Assembly: GCA_027627225.1 (NCBI GenBank)
Contig: CM051038.1
Location: 37,676,341 to 37,740,340 of the forward strand
Reading direction: 5' to 3'
Origin: Congeria kusceri
Taxonomy: Eukaryota; Mollusca; Bivalvia; Myida; Dreissenidae
Length of the DNA: 64,000 nucleotides
Shown piece after piece: positions 48,670-60,466 of the stretch. Position 1 is the stretch's first letter; each line of letters begins with the position of its first letter. The notes under the pieces are model-generated. The model was given only the letters and a program-made list of their open reading frames with translations, made no database searches and was not told the origin of the DNA. The position numbers and the translations under genes were made by a program.

Positions 48670-50875
48670 GATAGTATGGAATATATACAAATACAAATTC
48701 ACTGTACCTATGCAGTGAGTTATCAACTTATTGCAGTTACCGCCCATTTATATGAATCATATTTACCTATTTACGAGAGAAACCATTAATCTAGAACATG
48801 GTCATGTCTCAATTCGACTGTTTACAGGCCTTTTCTGACCTTTTCCGGAAATAGTACCTTGGTTTAATTGGAAAATTCACGACGTAAAATTTTCAAAATT
48901 GGGAAAAATTTGTATAGCTAAATCGTAAGTATAATGAAGAAATTTACAGTTTTAAATCAATAAATAATAATTTAACAGCAGTAATAAATACTTAAGCAAG
49001 CTTTGCAACCAAGAGTTTGTAATCATATGCATGTCTCATTTCCTATAAGTATGTGTATTTCTAATAAAGCATCACCAAATCTGACCTACTTCACAAAATA
49101 AATGTGGGGTCTACTATCGACATGATTTAGTTTTAATGATGTGTTAATAAACATTGTGCAGTGCCTTCACTAACTAGGTCGCGAAAATATGTGATAACTT
49201 GAAAAGCAAACTTAACCTCCTTATATTTAAATCCTTCCATAAACTGACACATCCACTTGTGTAAATAACAAAATATTTGCCCATAATTCATGTTACATTT
49301 CATCATGATAGAGGACAAACAAATCGTTTTTCTTTGTGTTACCCATTTTATTACACAGCTATTAGAGTGTTCTCCCCTTGTAAACAATGTCAACGATAAA
49401 ATTAGAGGATATCCAAATGTAAAGCCAGTGTGAGAAAAATCAGCTGTAAAGTATTGAAAAATCGTATTTCACTTTTATTTTCCAAAACAAATTACAGATT
49501 TTTTACAATTGGAAATTTTGGGGTCAGATTTCGGAAAAATTCTGCATATTTGGCATTGGGAACAGGTCCGACTATCGGACCCGTGAGAGCAGTAGAAAAA
49601 GGCCTGGTTTATCTATACATATTATTGTGGGTGGGTCATAATTGATATCCCAATATTGTGTCATTAATTAATGTACAGCATGGGGCTGGAAGAGGGTTTT
49701 TTTGCAACATGACATCATCTTACATATTTTATAACATAAAAATATGTTAGAATTGTCAGATTTCTCTCATACATTTCCTCTTTTTCTTTCATAAGCATAC
49801 TTTTGGCTACTAAAAATAGAAAAACGGTTTCCGCTCAATAATTTTAGAACGCATTAAGATATTTTAATGATACTTAATACATAGATCAGGGATCTCGGAA
49901 ATGCAAAACCAAGAGTATTTGGACGCATACTTTTTCAGAAGTACGCATGTCAAAACCATACCAAGAATCCTGGAACTGATGCATTTCTGCTTACTGCATA
50001 CACATCGTTTACCCTGTTACATAACACATACAGGAAAGCCTGCAATAAACTCGGCCGTAGTGGCGATATCAATATCGGCCCCCTAGTACGCAATGCAGCT
50101 GTCAAAGTCAAGTTACTTAACTCCGCCCACAGTAGTCCCTAAGTTCCGCCCACACCATTCCAGACAGTTACTTTCTTTGGTTAATTCCTATGTCACTCAT
50201 TGGTGTGCTTTAATCCACAAGTCAATTAGAATGCGCGAAATGTGACAAGGTGCGTCCGCAATTAGGCCTAAGGACAATTAGCACTAGGTTGAAAACTAAA
50301 ATCAAACAGCATTGTTTCAATTTAATTAAATTCATAAATAACTAGATCGACTAAATCTCAATAGTACGGTGATAAGAATTTTTGTCTTTGACAGAAATTT
50401 CATGCGAAAATCTAAGGCCTAATTTTGGCAGGAATATAAATGCATTGATCAATAAACATACATTAAGGAACTTTCTTGTTTATTTCATATATAAAAAGAT
50501 ATAAATTAACAATATTGGCGATAATGTAAGTTCAAAATTTTGCAATGTCACATATTTTTGCGACCTCGCAAAAATGATCGTCGTCAACTTTACAGGTCAC
50601 AACATTAGTAAAACACATGCAAACACATACTTTGGTGTTTAATCTCACAAATAATTACTCCATTCCTGCTATTGTGTGTTGTTCACACGTTTCGAATTAC
50701 TTAACTTGACAGTAACTAATGCGTTGTTGCCTGCTGTACTGCAATCACCACATTATACATTTTTATCAGGCCCACACATTACAAAGGAAAATAGTTCACT
50801 AGTCTAGATCATCAATTGCCAGTTGTCCAGAATATACCTGTTTTAAAATAAATTATTGTTAACAACATTGTTTTA
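48670..50875. other. Mostly unrecognised DNA
   Basis: One isolated module of the 51.2/63 kb family lies at about 49,808-49,890 (ACTAAAAATAGAAAAACGGT, TTAAGATATTTTAATGATAC). No gene is supported. Confidence 0.5.
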
Positions 50876-50889
50876 TTAGGAATGATAAT

Positions 50890-51068
50890 TTATAGTGTTA
50901 TATATAATAATAATACTATTACATAACTCAATAAAATAATAATAATATAATTACATAACCCAATAATAACATAACTCAATAAAATAATAATAATATAATT
51001 ACATAACCCAATAATAATAATAATAATAATAATAGTATTTATTATTATTATTATTATTATTATAACTG
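50890..51068. repeat. ATA/TAT-rich simple sequence with a 55-bp duplication
   Basis: TAATAATATAATTACATAAC followed by CCAATAATA occurs twice, then a TAA triplet run meets a TTA triplet run, giving a hairpin. Confidence 0.85.
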
Positions 51069-51229
51069 TCATATATTGTATAATATTAACAATTTCATTC
51101 AACGTCAAGCATCAAGTGCTATACAATTTTATTTCTTTTCTATTTGGGACTACTTTTTAGGGGGAAGGAGTCCATTTTAAAATCCTTGTGAGATCCCTGA
51201 TAGATACCTTATATTGACACCTAGCATGG

Positions 51230-51945
51230 GATTGCACTTGGGGTGGGAGGGGTCAAGGTCTCTGTTACTAAAAATAGAAAAACCGTTTCCGCTCAATATC
51301 TTGAGAACGCATTGAGATATTTTAATGAAACTTAATACATAAATACATTATATTGAGACCTGGATTGGGATTGCATATGGGGTGGGTGCGGTCAAGGTCA
51401 AGGTCACCATCATTAAATATAGAAAAATGGTTTCCACTAAATATCTTGAGAACGCATTGAGCTATTTAAATGAAACTTAATACATGAGTACCTTATATCG
51501 AGACATTGCTTGGGATTGCATATTGGGTGGGGTCAAGGTCACCATTACTGAAAGTAGAAAACGGTTTTGGCTCAATAAACTTGAGAAAGCATTGCAATAT
51601 TTTAAAGAAAGTTAATACACATATCTTATATCGAGACCTCACTTGGGTTTGCTTATGGGGTAGGTGGGGTCAAGGTCATTGTTATTAAAAGTAGAAAAAC
51701 GGTTTACGCTCAATAACTTATAGAACGCATTGAGATATTTTAATCAAACTTCATACATAGATACCTTGTATTAAGACCTTGCTTTACGTATGTGGTGGCT
51801 GGGGTCAAGGTCAAGGTCACTGTTACTAAAAATAGAAAAACAGTTTTCGTTCAATAAAAATAGAAAAGCAGTTTTCGCTCAATAACTTGAAAACCCAATG
51901 AGATATTTTAATGAAACTTCATACATAGATATCATGTGAGCGACC
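51230..51945 (+). repeat. ~130-140 bp tandem repeat with AAGGTCAAGGTCA core
   Basis: Five to six modules of GGGTGGGGTCAAGGTCA(AGGTCAC), TTACTAAAAATAGAAAAACG, GTTTCCGCTCAATAACTTG, AGAACGCATTGAGATATTTT, AATGAAACTTAATACATA. The same family fills 62,930-64,000. Confidence 0.9.
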
Positions 51946-51969
51946 TATGGCCATCCTCGCCCTCTTGTT

Positions 51970-52530
51970 ATTCAAATGTCTTGTAACTTCAAAACTACAC
52001 GAGTTTTTCAATTGAAACTTGGAATATACCTTAGTCATCAGTTCCAGTATGAGGGGCAATATTCCCCATAACTGTTTTGTATTGTGACAGAGTTATGCCC
52101 CTTTTTCACTTAGATTTTCTTGTTAAAGTTTATATTCAAAGGTTTTGTAACTTCAAAACAACAGAAGTTATTCACTTGAAACTTGGAATATACCTTTGTC
52201 ATGAATTCCAGTGTCAGAGGCAACATTCCCTATAACTCTGTTTTCTATTTTGACAGAGTTATGCCCCTTTTTTACATAAGTTTATGATGAAACATTCCCT
52301 ATAACTGTGTTTGTATTTTGTCAGAGTTATGCCCCTTTTTCAGCTAGATTTTCTGGTTAAAGTTTATATTCCAAACTTTTGTTACTTCAGAACTACGTAA
52401 GTTATTCACTGGAAAATAGGAACATACCTCTGTCATCAACTCCAGTATCAGGGGCAACCTCCCTATTACTCTGTTTTTCATTTTAACATAGTTATGCCCC
52501 TTTTCAGATTTTCTCGTTAAAGTTTATATT
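51970..52530 (+). repeat. ~170-bp tandem repeat, three to four copies
   Basis: Modules share TTTTGTAACTTCAAAACTAC, ATTCACTTGAAACTTGGAAT, TCCAGTATCAGGGGCAA and GACAGAGTTATGCCCCTTTTT. One module is internally shortened at about 52,260-52,340. Confidence 0.88.
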
Positions 52531-52799
52531 CAAAACTACACAAGTTATTAACTACATAAGGTTGAAACTTTGAATAATTTGATGAAGTAATTGCCACAAC
52601 ACAGTTTTGTATTTCAACAACATTAGGCCCTTCCAGTTTCCAAAATATGTAGCAACTGAAATACTTCGAATAGTCGAGCGCACTCTCCTCAGACAGCTCT
52701 TGTTCATAATGCAATTTATTTGTCATTTGTTTTAATTCCATGTGCAAAGTGGTGTAGTGTTCAAACATTAATTAATATTCCTGCAGGGTCATTCATCAC

Positions 52800-54220
52800 T
52801 TACTTTTACAGCTCTTGTTGATGCTCTTGTTTGGACATTAAATAATAAAAATAAAATGATGCATATTAATAATTATATTTCATAGTATATTATTGTAATG
52901 TTAAATTGTTTTAAATTTACTATGTAATAAACCAACAATGCAATTTTTGCATTGATTTTTCCAATGTATGATTTTTTTCTATTTACGGGCTCTTTGTCAT
53001 GGTGCTGCCTTGTAAAAATGACCGTAGCTTATTAATTTGTTCTAATACAATTATAGTAGTTATTTTTTTGGCCAGTAACTATTCAAGTCATCTTATTATT
53101 TCAGAATGATAATTTGTTGAAGGAAATATTTACCACATATGCAAATAAATATTATAACCATCTCAAATAATTTTGCCAAACATTAATGGCTTTGTAATTT
53201 TACCATAAGCAATGCTGCATGTTGATTTGCCACCTACTTTATCAATTCATTGCAGTCATTGCATTTTGCCTTGTTTATTTACAGGTAATTGTAAATGTAG
53301 TGTATTTAGTTTAGGTAGTCATCATGGTCACTCAGCTGGTTGATTATTGGTTGACCTTCCAGTTGACTGACCAGTGTCTACAGCTGGTTGTCATGGGAAT
53401 TTCCCATCTTGACAACCGTTCATTGGGCTAGTGTCACTTCCTTCAACCTTCACTTGCCCATACTTGTGGACCAGTGCTTCATAGCATTGCTGGTCTGTAA
53501 ATGACCTATCACATGATCTGTTGGCTGTTTGGCTGGTGCCGCACCGTTGATGGATTATGATCTGTAGGACCATTATGTTGGTTTGTCAATTGAGGTCTCA
53601 GTGCCTGTCAGTTGGTCAGCCTTTTGGGTCTTTAGAATGGTCTGTCTGATGAATGGTCATTGCCAGTCACATGATGCGATCATTAGGCCCAATTAGTTCA
53701 AACATGGTCCTTAAACATTTATGTACGTCACATTATTACAGGTGAAGGTTATGGTAGTTTAGTTGAATAGTCTGTGCTTTATATAGTTATTTTTCTTCAT
53801 ATGTACATACTTTATTGTAAATAGCAATTCATTGTATTCAGTTGTTCTCGTTGTTAACAATAGTTTCTTATAGTCATGTGTTGATGTCTATGCCCCTTTT
53901 TTATTATGGTCAAAGCTTTTTTTGTGTGTGGTCAAACTCACCAGCACCGAAGGTCAGAAAAAATTGTGTTTAGTCATTCCACTGTATTAAGTATATGTCC
54001 ATTGCACATTCTAATATACTGTATCCAGGCCAGTGTTTCATTTCCTAATGTATAGTCATAAACAAGTATTATTTGGGTCCCTTTGGTCAACCTTGTAGTC
54101 CCTCTTGAACAAGTGCATAGACAATATTTAATTTGGTCAAACATTCCACACTTGAGGTTTATATTTCAATGTCACTACTGTCCTGTAACAAATGGTCAAC
54201 ACTTTTACAGAATCCTTTTA
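52800..54220. repeat. Putative oldest copy (C) of the 56.6-61.0 kb duplication
   Basis: A GGTCA/CAGTTG-rich stretch at 53,320-53,720 includes TCTGTCTGATGAATGGTCAT with GCCAGTCACATGATG. This parallels TCTGTCAAGTGAATGGTGAG with CATGCCAGTTATTT in the other two copies. Similarity is patchy and I assign it tentatively. Confidence 0.4.
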
Positions 54221-54223
54221 AGA

Positions 54224-54729
54224 GAATGGTTAAATGGTCAAACCACAGACATTTCAACATTCAGACAGAGAATGGTTAAATGGTCAAACCACAGACATTT
54301 CAACATTCAGACAGAGAATGGTTAAATGGTCAAACCACAGACATTTCAACATTCAGACAGAGAATGGTTAAATGGTCAAACCACAGACATTTCAACATTC
54401 AGACAGAGAATGGTTAAATGGTCAAACCACAGACTTTTCAACATTCAGACAGAGAATGGTTAAATGGTCAAACCACAGACATTTCAACATTCAGACAGAG
54501 AATGGTTAAATGGTCAAACCACAGACATTTCAACATTCAGACAGAGAATGGTTAAATGGTCAAACCACAGACATTTCAACATTCAGACAGAGAATGGTTA
54601 AATGGTCAAACTACAGACATTTCAACATTCAGACAGAGAATGGTTAAATGGTCAAACCACAGACATTTCAACATTCAGACAGAGAAAGGTTAAATGGTCA
54701 AACCACAGACATTTCAACATTCAGAAGGT
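54224..54729 (+). repeat. 46-bp minisatellite, 11 copies
   Basis: Units beginning GAATGGTTAAATGGTCAAAC start every 46 bp from 54,224 to 54,684. They are practically identical except for single substitutions (for example ACTTTT for ACATTT near 54,431 and GAAAGG in the last). The near identity implies very recent expansion. Confidence 0.97.
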
Positions 54730-54847
54730 GCCACATGCAAAGTTATGTCCATACTTAAGGAAGTTTCTTGTATTTGGTACAATAAAAGACTAAACGTTAA
54801 ACATTCACCGCCATTCTCATCATTTATGGTGTGTTTTCTTATAATAG

Positions 54848-54894
54848 AAGAGTTGATAAACTGGATGGCCAATGAATATTATCTTGCATCTTAA
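54848..54894 (+). other. Exon-like segment, copy C
   Basis: It follows CTTATAATAG and reads EELINWMANEYYLAS before a stop. It shares GATAAACTGG(A/G)TGG and the same reading phase at the acceptor with the segments at 58,857 and 60,919. Coding status is unproven. Confidence 0.3.
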
Positions 54895-55226
54895 CTTTTA
54901 TACATTCATTTTTACGTGTTTTGTGATTTTTTTATTATAAATACCATTAATGATTTTTTGAAAGCCTCTTTTATTTATTAAATTTCATTTCTTAACCCTT
55001 TTCATCAGGCATTTCTGGATTTATTGCAGTGTGTTTGTTGATTTAAAGTATAATTGTGTGTCCTGGTTAGTGCCGGTCAAAAGCTTTCAGTCAATCAATT
55101 CTCAAGCTACTGTTAGGGCAGTACCACAACCGTAACTTTTGTATATTTTTTATTCTTTAAATTGTTTGCGTTTTTTAATTTTTGTTGGAAAATTGTTGAT
55201 TTTGTTTTTACTAACCAATCATAGTA

Positions 55227-55885
55227 CAGTAGATTCCGCTTAATTGAATAGCCCATTTGTCACGTCCGAATATTCAAATAACCAGAGAATTCATATATGC
55301 GGAATCAGTCATATTTCAATTATTTCAATGTTAATCAGATATGTTATGATCTTATTTAATCCATTTTGATGATATAATGTCAAACCTGTTTCATAACAAA
55401 ATGTTTCATACTTTAAAATGCTAATAAATATGCAGAAAAGCGTTCATAGATGTTTGTTATCCATTATACGTGCATTTGAAAAATAAATCACTTGCAATAA
55501 TCACTAACAGGCTAAATTGCTTTCTAGATGTGTATGCGCTGTACTTGACCCGCAAATTACACCTATTAGTCACGTGACATTCAACAGACGCTGCATTGAT
55601 GCGTGGTGTGAAATGATAACAAAGGCGGTCATAGAAGCGTGACTGTCAAAACTTGCGATATGATACGTATCCCCGGAGATTATGAGATTATCGAGCGGAC
55701 TATACGCCTACAACTGATAATTGGCTATTCAATTAACCGGAGGACACCATTTTTTCTATCAGATTAGGCGATGTTTTTACAATGGGGATGAATGCAAATG
55801 GTTTGGTGTTTTAAATCTTTATTCAATTAAGCGAAATATTCAATTATCCGATATTCAATTAGTGGAATTCAAGTGGAATCTACTG
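55227..55885. mobile_element. Pogo/Tigger-like MITE, 659 bp
   Basis: The ends are TA-CAGTAGATTCCGCTTAATT and, inverted, TA-CAGTAGATTCCACTTGAAT, with TATTCAATTAAGCG-type subterminal words. The flanking TA (55,225-55,226 and 55,886-55,887) is the target duplication. The interior has no long frame. It is related in its ends (CAGTAGA) to the element at 45,366 but differs in body. Confidence 0.85.
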
Positions 55886-56024
55886 TAAAAGTTTCCATTG
55901 TTTAATTGACAATAAACAACTAAAAAACATAGTTCCAAAACCGTAAAATACAGTTATCTTTGTTATTGCGGAATTTGTTGTCTGGTCATGTTAAAATCTA
56001 ATAATTTTTCGCAGTATGTTCCTG

Positions 56025-56560
56025 GGTTGGTTCTTTACCAAAATACTTCAAATTGTTTTGTGTCATTAAAAAACATGGCCGCCAGGGGGCGGGGCATTTT
56101 CCTTAATGGCTATATTGAAAATTAAAAAAATCAGCTTGCCAGTAACCACTTCTTAGGTATTGAAATAATTTCGCAGAAATGTTCCTTGGTTGGTCCTCTA
56201 CAAAATATCTCAAGTTATTTTGCAATGTTAAAAAACATGGCCGACGGGGCAGGTTTTTATTTCTTATGTGCCTATCTTAAAAACTTTAAAAATCTTCTTG
56301 TCAGAAACCACTTGTTGGATTTGAAAATAACTTCAAAGAAATGTTCCTTGGGTGACCCTCTACCAAATTCTTAAATGTATTATGATTTGTTAAAAAAACA
56401 TGGCTGCCAGGAGACAGAGTAGCTTTCCTTATATGGCTTTATTGAAAACTTTGAAAATATTATATAACCACTATCTGGATTTTCAAATAATTCCAAAGAA
56501 ATGTGCCATTATGATTCATTAAACTCAGGTGAGCGACCCAGGGCCAAAATGGCCCTATTG
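56025..56560 (+). repeat. 5'-truncated AGCTCACC-family copy with CTCF-like motif
   Basis: Three ~165-bp modules repeat AAATGTTCCTTGGTTGGTCC, CTCTACAAAAT and AAAAACATGGCCGCC. It ends CTCAGGTGAGCGACCCAGGG CC then ATTGTTTATTTG, like the copy at 59.2-59.9 kb. GGCCGCCAGGGGGCGGGGC lies at 56,077-56,095. Confidence 0.82.
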
Positions 56561-57466
56561 TTTATTTGTTTGTTTCTTTACCAGCCACTTTATCTATACA
56601 TGAACAAACTTTGTTTTCAATATCTGAGTTACTCAAAACTTTGACAGACAATAAAGCTAATGGCTTTGCAACTCAAATATGTTTTTTTTAATAAACTCAC
56701 AGTATAAAATTACAGCCAGTTCAGCTTACATCCCATTATCTTTAGATACATATTTAATTGATAGTTTGTTAGTACACACATTGTATTCTATTTATATGAA
56801 CGATTGATGTAAATTTTTCATTTCAGAATACTGATAAAAAAAAATTGTGTTTTATTATTTTAATGTACATAAATGACTTTGTGTGAAAATTAATGGCAGT
56901 TATCTTAATAAGCAGTGAATGTTTTGAATAACTCATTGCTACTTGGCTTATGTAAATTACTATGTCAGCTCTTTTCCTTCTTCTTCTACGTTTTCTTCTG
57001 CGTCTTCTTTTTTTTCTTCTTCATTATTAGTGTTGGTAAGTGTGATTATTATTATTTATTTTTTGGCAGGTAAGTATGATTATTTTGGTTATTTTATATA
57101 TTATTATTATTATTATTACTATTATCAGAACTGTTATTTTTATGATCTTCATTTGGCCTACCAGGATGGGGGTCAATAGTCTTATCAGTAGGTCAGATAA
57201 CTGACCACTGACATGGTCGGGCACAGTAGGGGCCTGTGCCATATAATTGATCGACGGCCAAAATTCTTTGTCAGTTGATAGGGTAAGACCCGTCAGTTGG
57301 CGAACCAATAAGCCTTATGATCTGTCGAGTGAATGGTGAGCATGCCAGTTATTTAGATGGACAGTGTTTAGCCCCAAAGTGGCCTATTTATTTCGGTCCA
57401 AATCTATGCAAGACATACATTTATATTTTGGAAGGTCACAGTTCTGTTGGTTATTATTTTATTAAT

Positions 57467-58767
57467 CCCCCGCCACGAAGCTGGAGGGGGGTTATAGGAA
57501 TGCCCTTCGTCCGTCCGTCCGTCCGTCCGTCCGTCCGTCCGTCTATCCGTCTGTCTGTAACGTTTTCGTGTCTGCTCCATATCTCCTATAGCCTTTGAAG
57601 GATTTTCATGAAACTTAGCTCAAATGTTTAGGTCATTGAGACGATGTGCAGAAAGCATGAGTCAGTCACGCCGGCTCTATGTCAAGGTCACACTTGAAGG
57701 TCAAATATTCGAGCCGCCATTTCGTGTCCGCTCCATATCTCATATACCCTTTGAAGGATTTTCATGGAACTTGGCTCAAATGTTAAGGTCATTGAGACGA
57801 TGTGCAGAAGGCATGAGTCAGTCACGCCGGCTCAAGGTCAAGGTCACACTTGAAGGTCAAATATTCTAGCCTAGATTTTGTATCCGCTCTATATCTCCTA
57901 TACCCTTTGAAGGATTTTCATGAAACTTGGCTCAAATGTTTAGGTGATTGAGACAATGCGCAGAAGGCATGAGTCAGACACATCGGCTCAAGGTCAAGGT
58001 CACTCTTGTAGGTCAAATATTCGAGCCTCCATTTCGTGTCTGCTCCATATCTCATGTCTTTTGTATGATTTTCATGAAACTTGGCTCAAATGTTTAGGTC
58101 ATTGAAAAGATGTGCAGAAGGCATGGGCCTTTCATGCCAGCTCAAGGTCAAGGTCACACTTGAAGGTTAAATGTTTTAGCCTCCATTTTCGTGTCCGTTT
58201 TTTGTGTCCGCTCCATATCCCCTATACCCTTTGAAGGATTTTCATGAAACTTGGCTCAAATGTTTTGCTCATTGAGACCATGTGCAGAAGGCATAAGCCA
58301 GCCACGCCGACTCAAGGTCAAGGTCACACTTAAAGTTTGAATATTTGAGCCTGTATTTTTATGTCCGTTCTATATATCCTGTGCCCTTTAAAGGATTTTC
58401 ATGAAACTTGCCTCAAATGTTTATCACATTGAGGCAATGTGCAGAAGTCTTGAGACAGTCATGCCACCTCAAGGTCAAGGTCACACTTGAAGGTCAAATG
58501 TTTGAGCCTCCATTCTTGTGTCTGCTCCATATCTCCTATGCCCTTTGAAGGATTTTTATGAAATTTGGCTCAAATGTTTATCACATTGAGGCAATGTGCA
58601 GAAAGCATGGAGCACTCTTGCCACCTCAAGGTCAAGGTCACACTTAAAGGTCAAATGTGTCAGCTCCATATCTCCTATGCCCTTTAAGGAATTTTCATGA
58701 AACTGATTAAGGTCAGTGTGATACTTCAAAGTCACCTTTAAAATATAATGAAGGATCATGGCGGGGG
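57467..58767 (+). mobile_element. CCGTCCG-headed tandem-repeat element with 10-bp inverted ends
   Basis: TCCCCCGCCA at 57,467 is mirrored by TGGCGGGGGA at 58,758-58,767. After a (CCGT)n head come eight ~145-bp modules: CTCCATATCTCCTATACCCT, TTGAAGGATTTTCATGAAAC, TTGGCTCAAATGTTTAGGTC, ATGTGCAGAAGGCATGAG and CTCAAGGTCAAGGTCACACT. The paralogous site at about 60,850 is empty, so this insertion post-dates the local duplication. No protein frame; mobilisation mechanism unknown. Confidence 0.8.
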
Positions 58768-58856
58768 ATATAGCTGCCCTTTGGACTGCCTTGTTATATT
58801 TGCTTTTTCTTCGTTTGTTAACATTTTGAATGCCTATTTGTTTTTCTTTATTTCAG

Positions 58857-58954
58857 CCAATGAACAGATAAACTGGGTGGTATTCAAAATTATCTCATAC
58901 CATTTTGTAATCAGCAACAATGTTAGGGGACTAATTGTTTATCAGCATGAGTAA
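58857..58954 (+). other. Exon-like segment, copy A
   Basis: The acceptor-like TTTCTTTATTTCAG is followed by 98 nt with an open frame (ANEQINWVVFKII, then SYHFVISNN) to TAA. Copy B at 60,919 has the same length, phase and stop. However, about 11 of 12 differences change the residue, so there is no sign of purifying selection. It could be an alternative terminal exon of an unseen gene or a chance frame. Confidence 0.3.
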
Positions 58955-59111
58955 ATAATATATATTTCAAATAACATTTTTTCTTAATTGTTTCTCTAAG
59001 TCTTTTCAAAATTGAAAGCCATACTGATTGAATGTTTCTGGGCTAATGCTGGTCAAAGTGTTACAACATCGGGGAATACTTGTACCACAGTTTCATATGG
59101 TTATTTTTTTT

Positions 59112-59142
59112 GGGGGGGGGGGGGGCAGGGGGGTGAGATGGG
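59112..59142 (+). repeat. G-rich tract
   Basis: Fourteen G, then CA, six G and GGGG after a short spacer: a potential quadruplex-forming run. It lies 50 bp before an AGCTCACC element. Confidence 0.8.
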
Positions 59143-59169
59143 GCTTGTTGCTTCAGTTTTCTTCTTTTT

Positions 59170-59866
59170 AGCTCACCTGAGCATGAAGCTCAATGGTGAG
59201 CTATAGTGATCGGTCACAGTCCTGTGTCCATCGTCCATCATTTGTCGTTCGTCGTCATCAATTTACTTCAAAGAACTTCTTCTCTGAAACTACTGGGTGG
59301 ATTTTAACCAGACTTGGCAGGAATGTTCTTTGGTTGGTCATTTACCAAATTTCTTCAATTCAAAGGAATATCTGGAAACCTCTTGTTGCCATGGCAACCA
59401 AAAGCTTAAATAATAATAATCTTTAAAAAAATTCTTTTCAGAAATACTGGCTGGATTTCAAATTATAATTTCACATAAATTTTCTTTGGGTGTGATTCTA
59501 CAAAATTCTTTAAAATAATTTTGATTCATCAAAAAACATGGCCACTAGGGGGCGGGAAGTTTGACTGTATATGGCTGTATAGGCAACTTTGACAAACCTC
59601 TAGTCCGAAATAACTTACTGGATTTCAAGAATACTTCACAGAAATGTTGCTTGGGTGAATCTCTACCAAATTCCTTCAATTTATTATGATTTGTTAAAAA
59701 AACGATGGCTGCCAGGCGACAGACTAGTTTTCCTTATATGGCTTTATTGAAAACTTTGAAAATATTATATGACCAAGATCTGAATTTTGAAATAATTCCA
59801 AAAAAATGTGCCATTATGATGCTTTATACTCAGGTGATCGACCCAGGGGCCATTTTGGCCCTCTTG
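59170..59866 (+). repeat. AGCTCACC-headed element, fuller copy
   Basis: The head AGCTCACCTGAGCATGAAGC, with TGGTGAGCTATAGTGATCGG, is followed by modules sharing TTCTCTGAAACTACTGGGTG and GGAATGTTCTTTGGTTGG. The CTCF-like GGCCACTAGGGGGCGGG is at 59,540-59,556. The tail ACTCAGGTGATCGACCCAGG is inverted relative to the head, so the unit has short inverted ends. Confidence 0.85.
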
Positions 59867-60432
59867 TTTATTTGTTTGTTTCTTTACCAGCCACTTCATC
59901 TATTCATGAACAAACTTTGGTTGTTTAATATTTGAGCTACTCAAAACTTTGACAGACAGTAAACCTAATGGCTTTGCAACTCAAAAATGTTTTTTTTAAT
60001 AAACTCCCAATATAAAATTACAGCCAGTTCAGCTTGCATCCCATTATCTTTCGATTCATATTTAATTGATATTTTGTTAATACACACATTTTATTCTATT
60101 TATAGCAATGATAAATGTAAATTTTTCATTTTTGAATGCTGGTAAATAAAAATTTAGTTTTATTACTTAAATATACATACATGAGTTTGTGTGAAAATCA
60201 ATGGCATTTAGTTTATTTAGCTGTGAATGTTTTGATTAACTCATTGCTACTTGTCTTATCTAAGTTACTATGTCAGCTCTTTTCCTTCTTCTTCCACATT
60301 TTCTTCTGCCTCTTCTTTTTCTTGTTCATAGTCTTATTGTTTTTATAAGTGTTGGTAAGTGTGATTATTATTAATTATTTTTTTGGCAGGTAGGTATGAT
60401 TATTTTGGTTATTTTATTTATTGTTATTGTTA

Positions 60433-60466
<34 letters not shown>

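Larger units (their letters stand above)
56540..58990 (+). repeat. Local tandem duplication, copy A
   Basis: From GTTTGTTTCTTTACCAGCCA at 56,567 onwards the sequence is paralogous to 59,875-61,040. The shared order is: TTTGCAACTCAAA-ATG; a CT-rich tract; TTTTGGCAGGTA; the GGCCTGTGCCATATAATTGA block; TGCAAGACATACATTT; and the exon-like segment. Copy A is split by a 1.3-kb repeat element at 57,467-58,767 that copy B lacks. Confidence 0.85.

Noticed and set aside
50890..51108. Ile-rich frame resembling membrane segments
   Set aside because: Encoded by an ATA/TAT simple repeat.
54224..54729. CRISPR array
   Set aside because: The 46-bp units are contiguous without variable spacers, and the DNA is eukaryotic.
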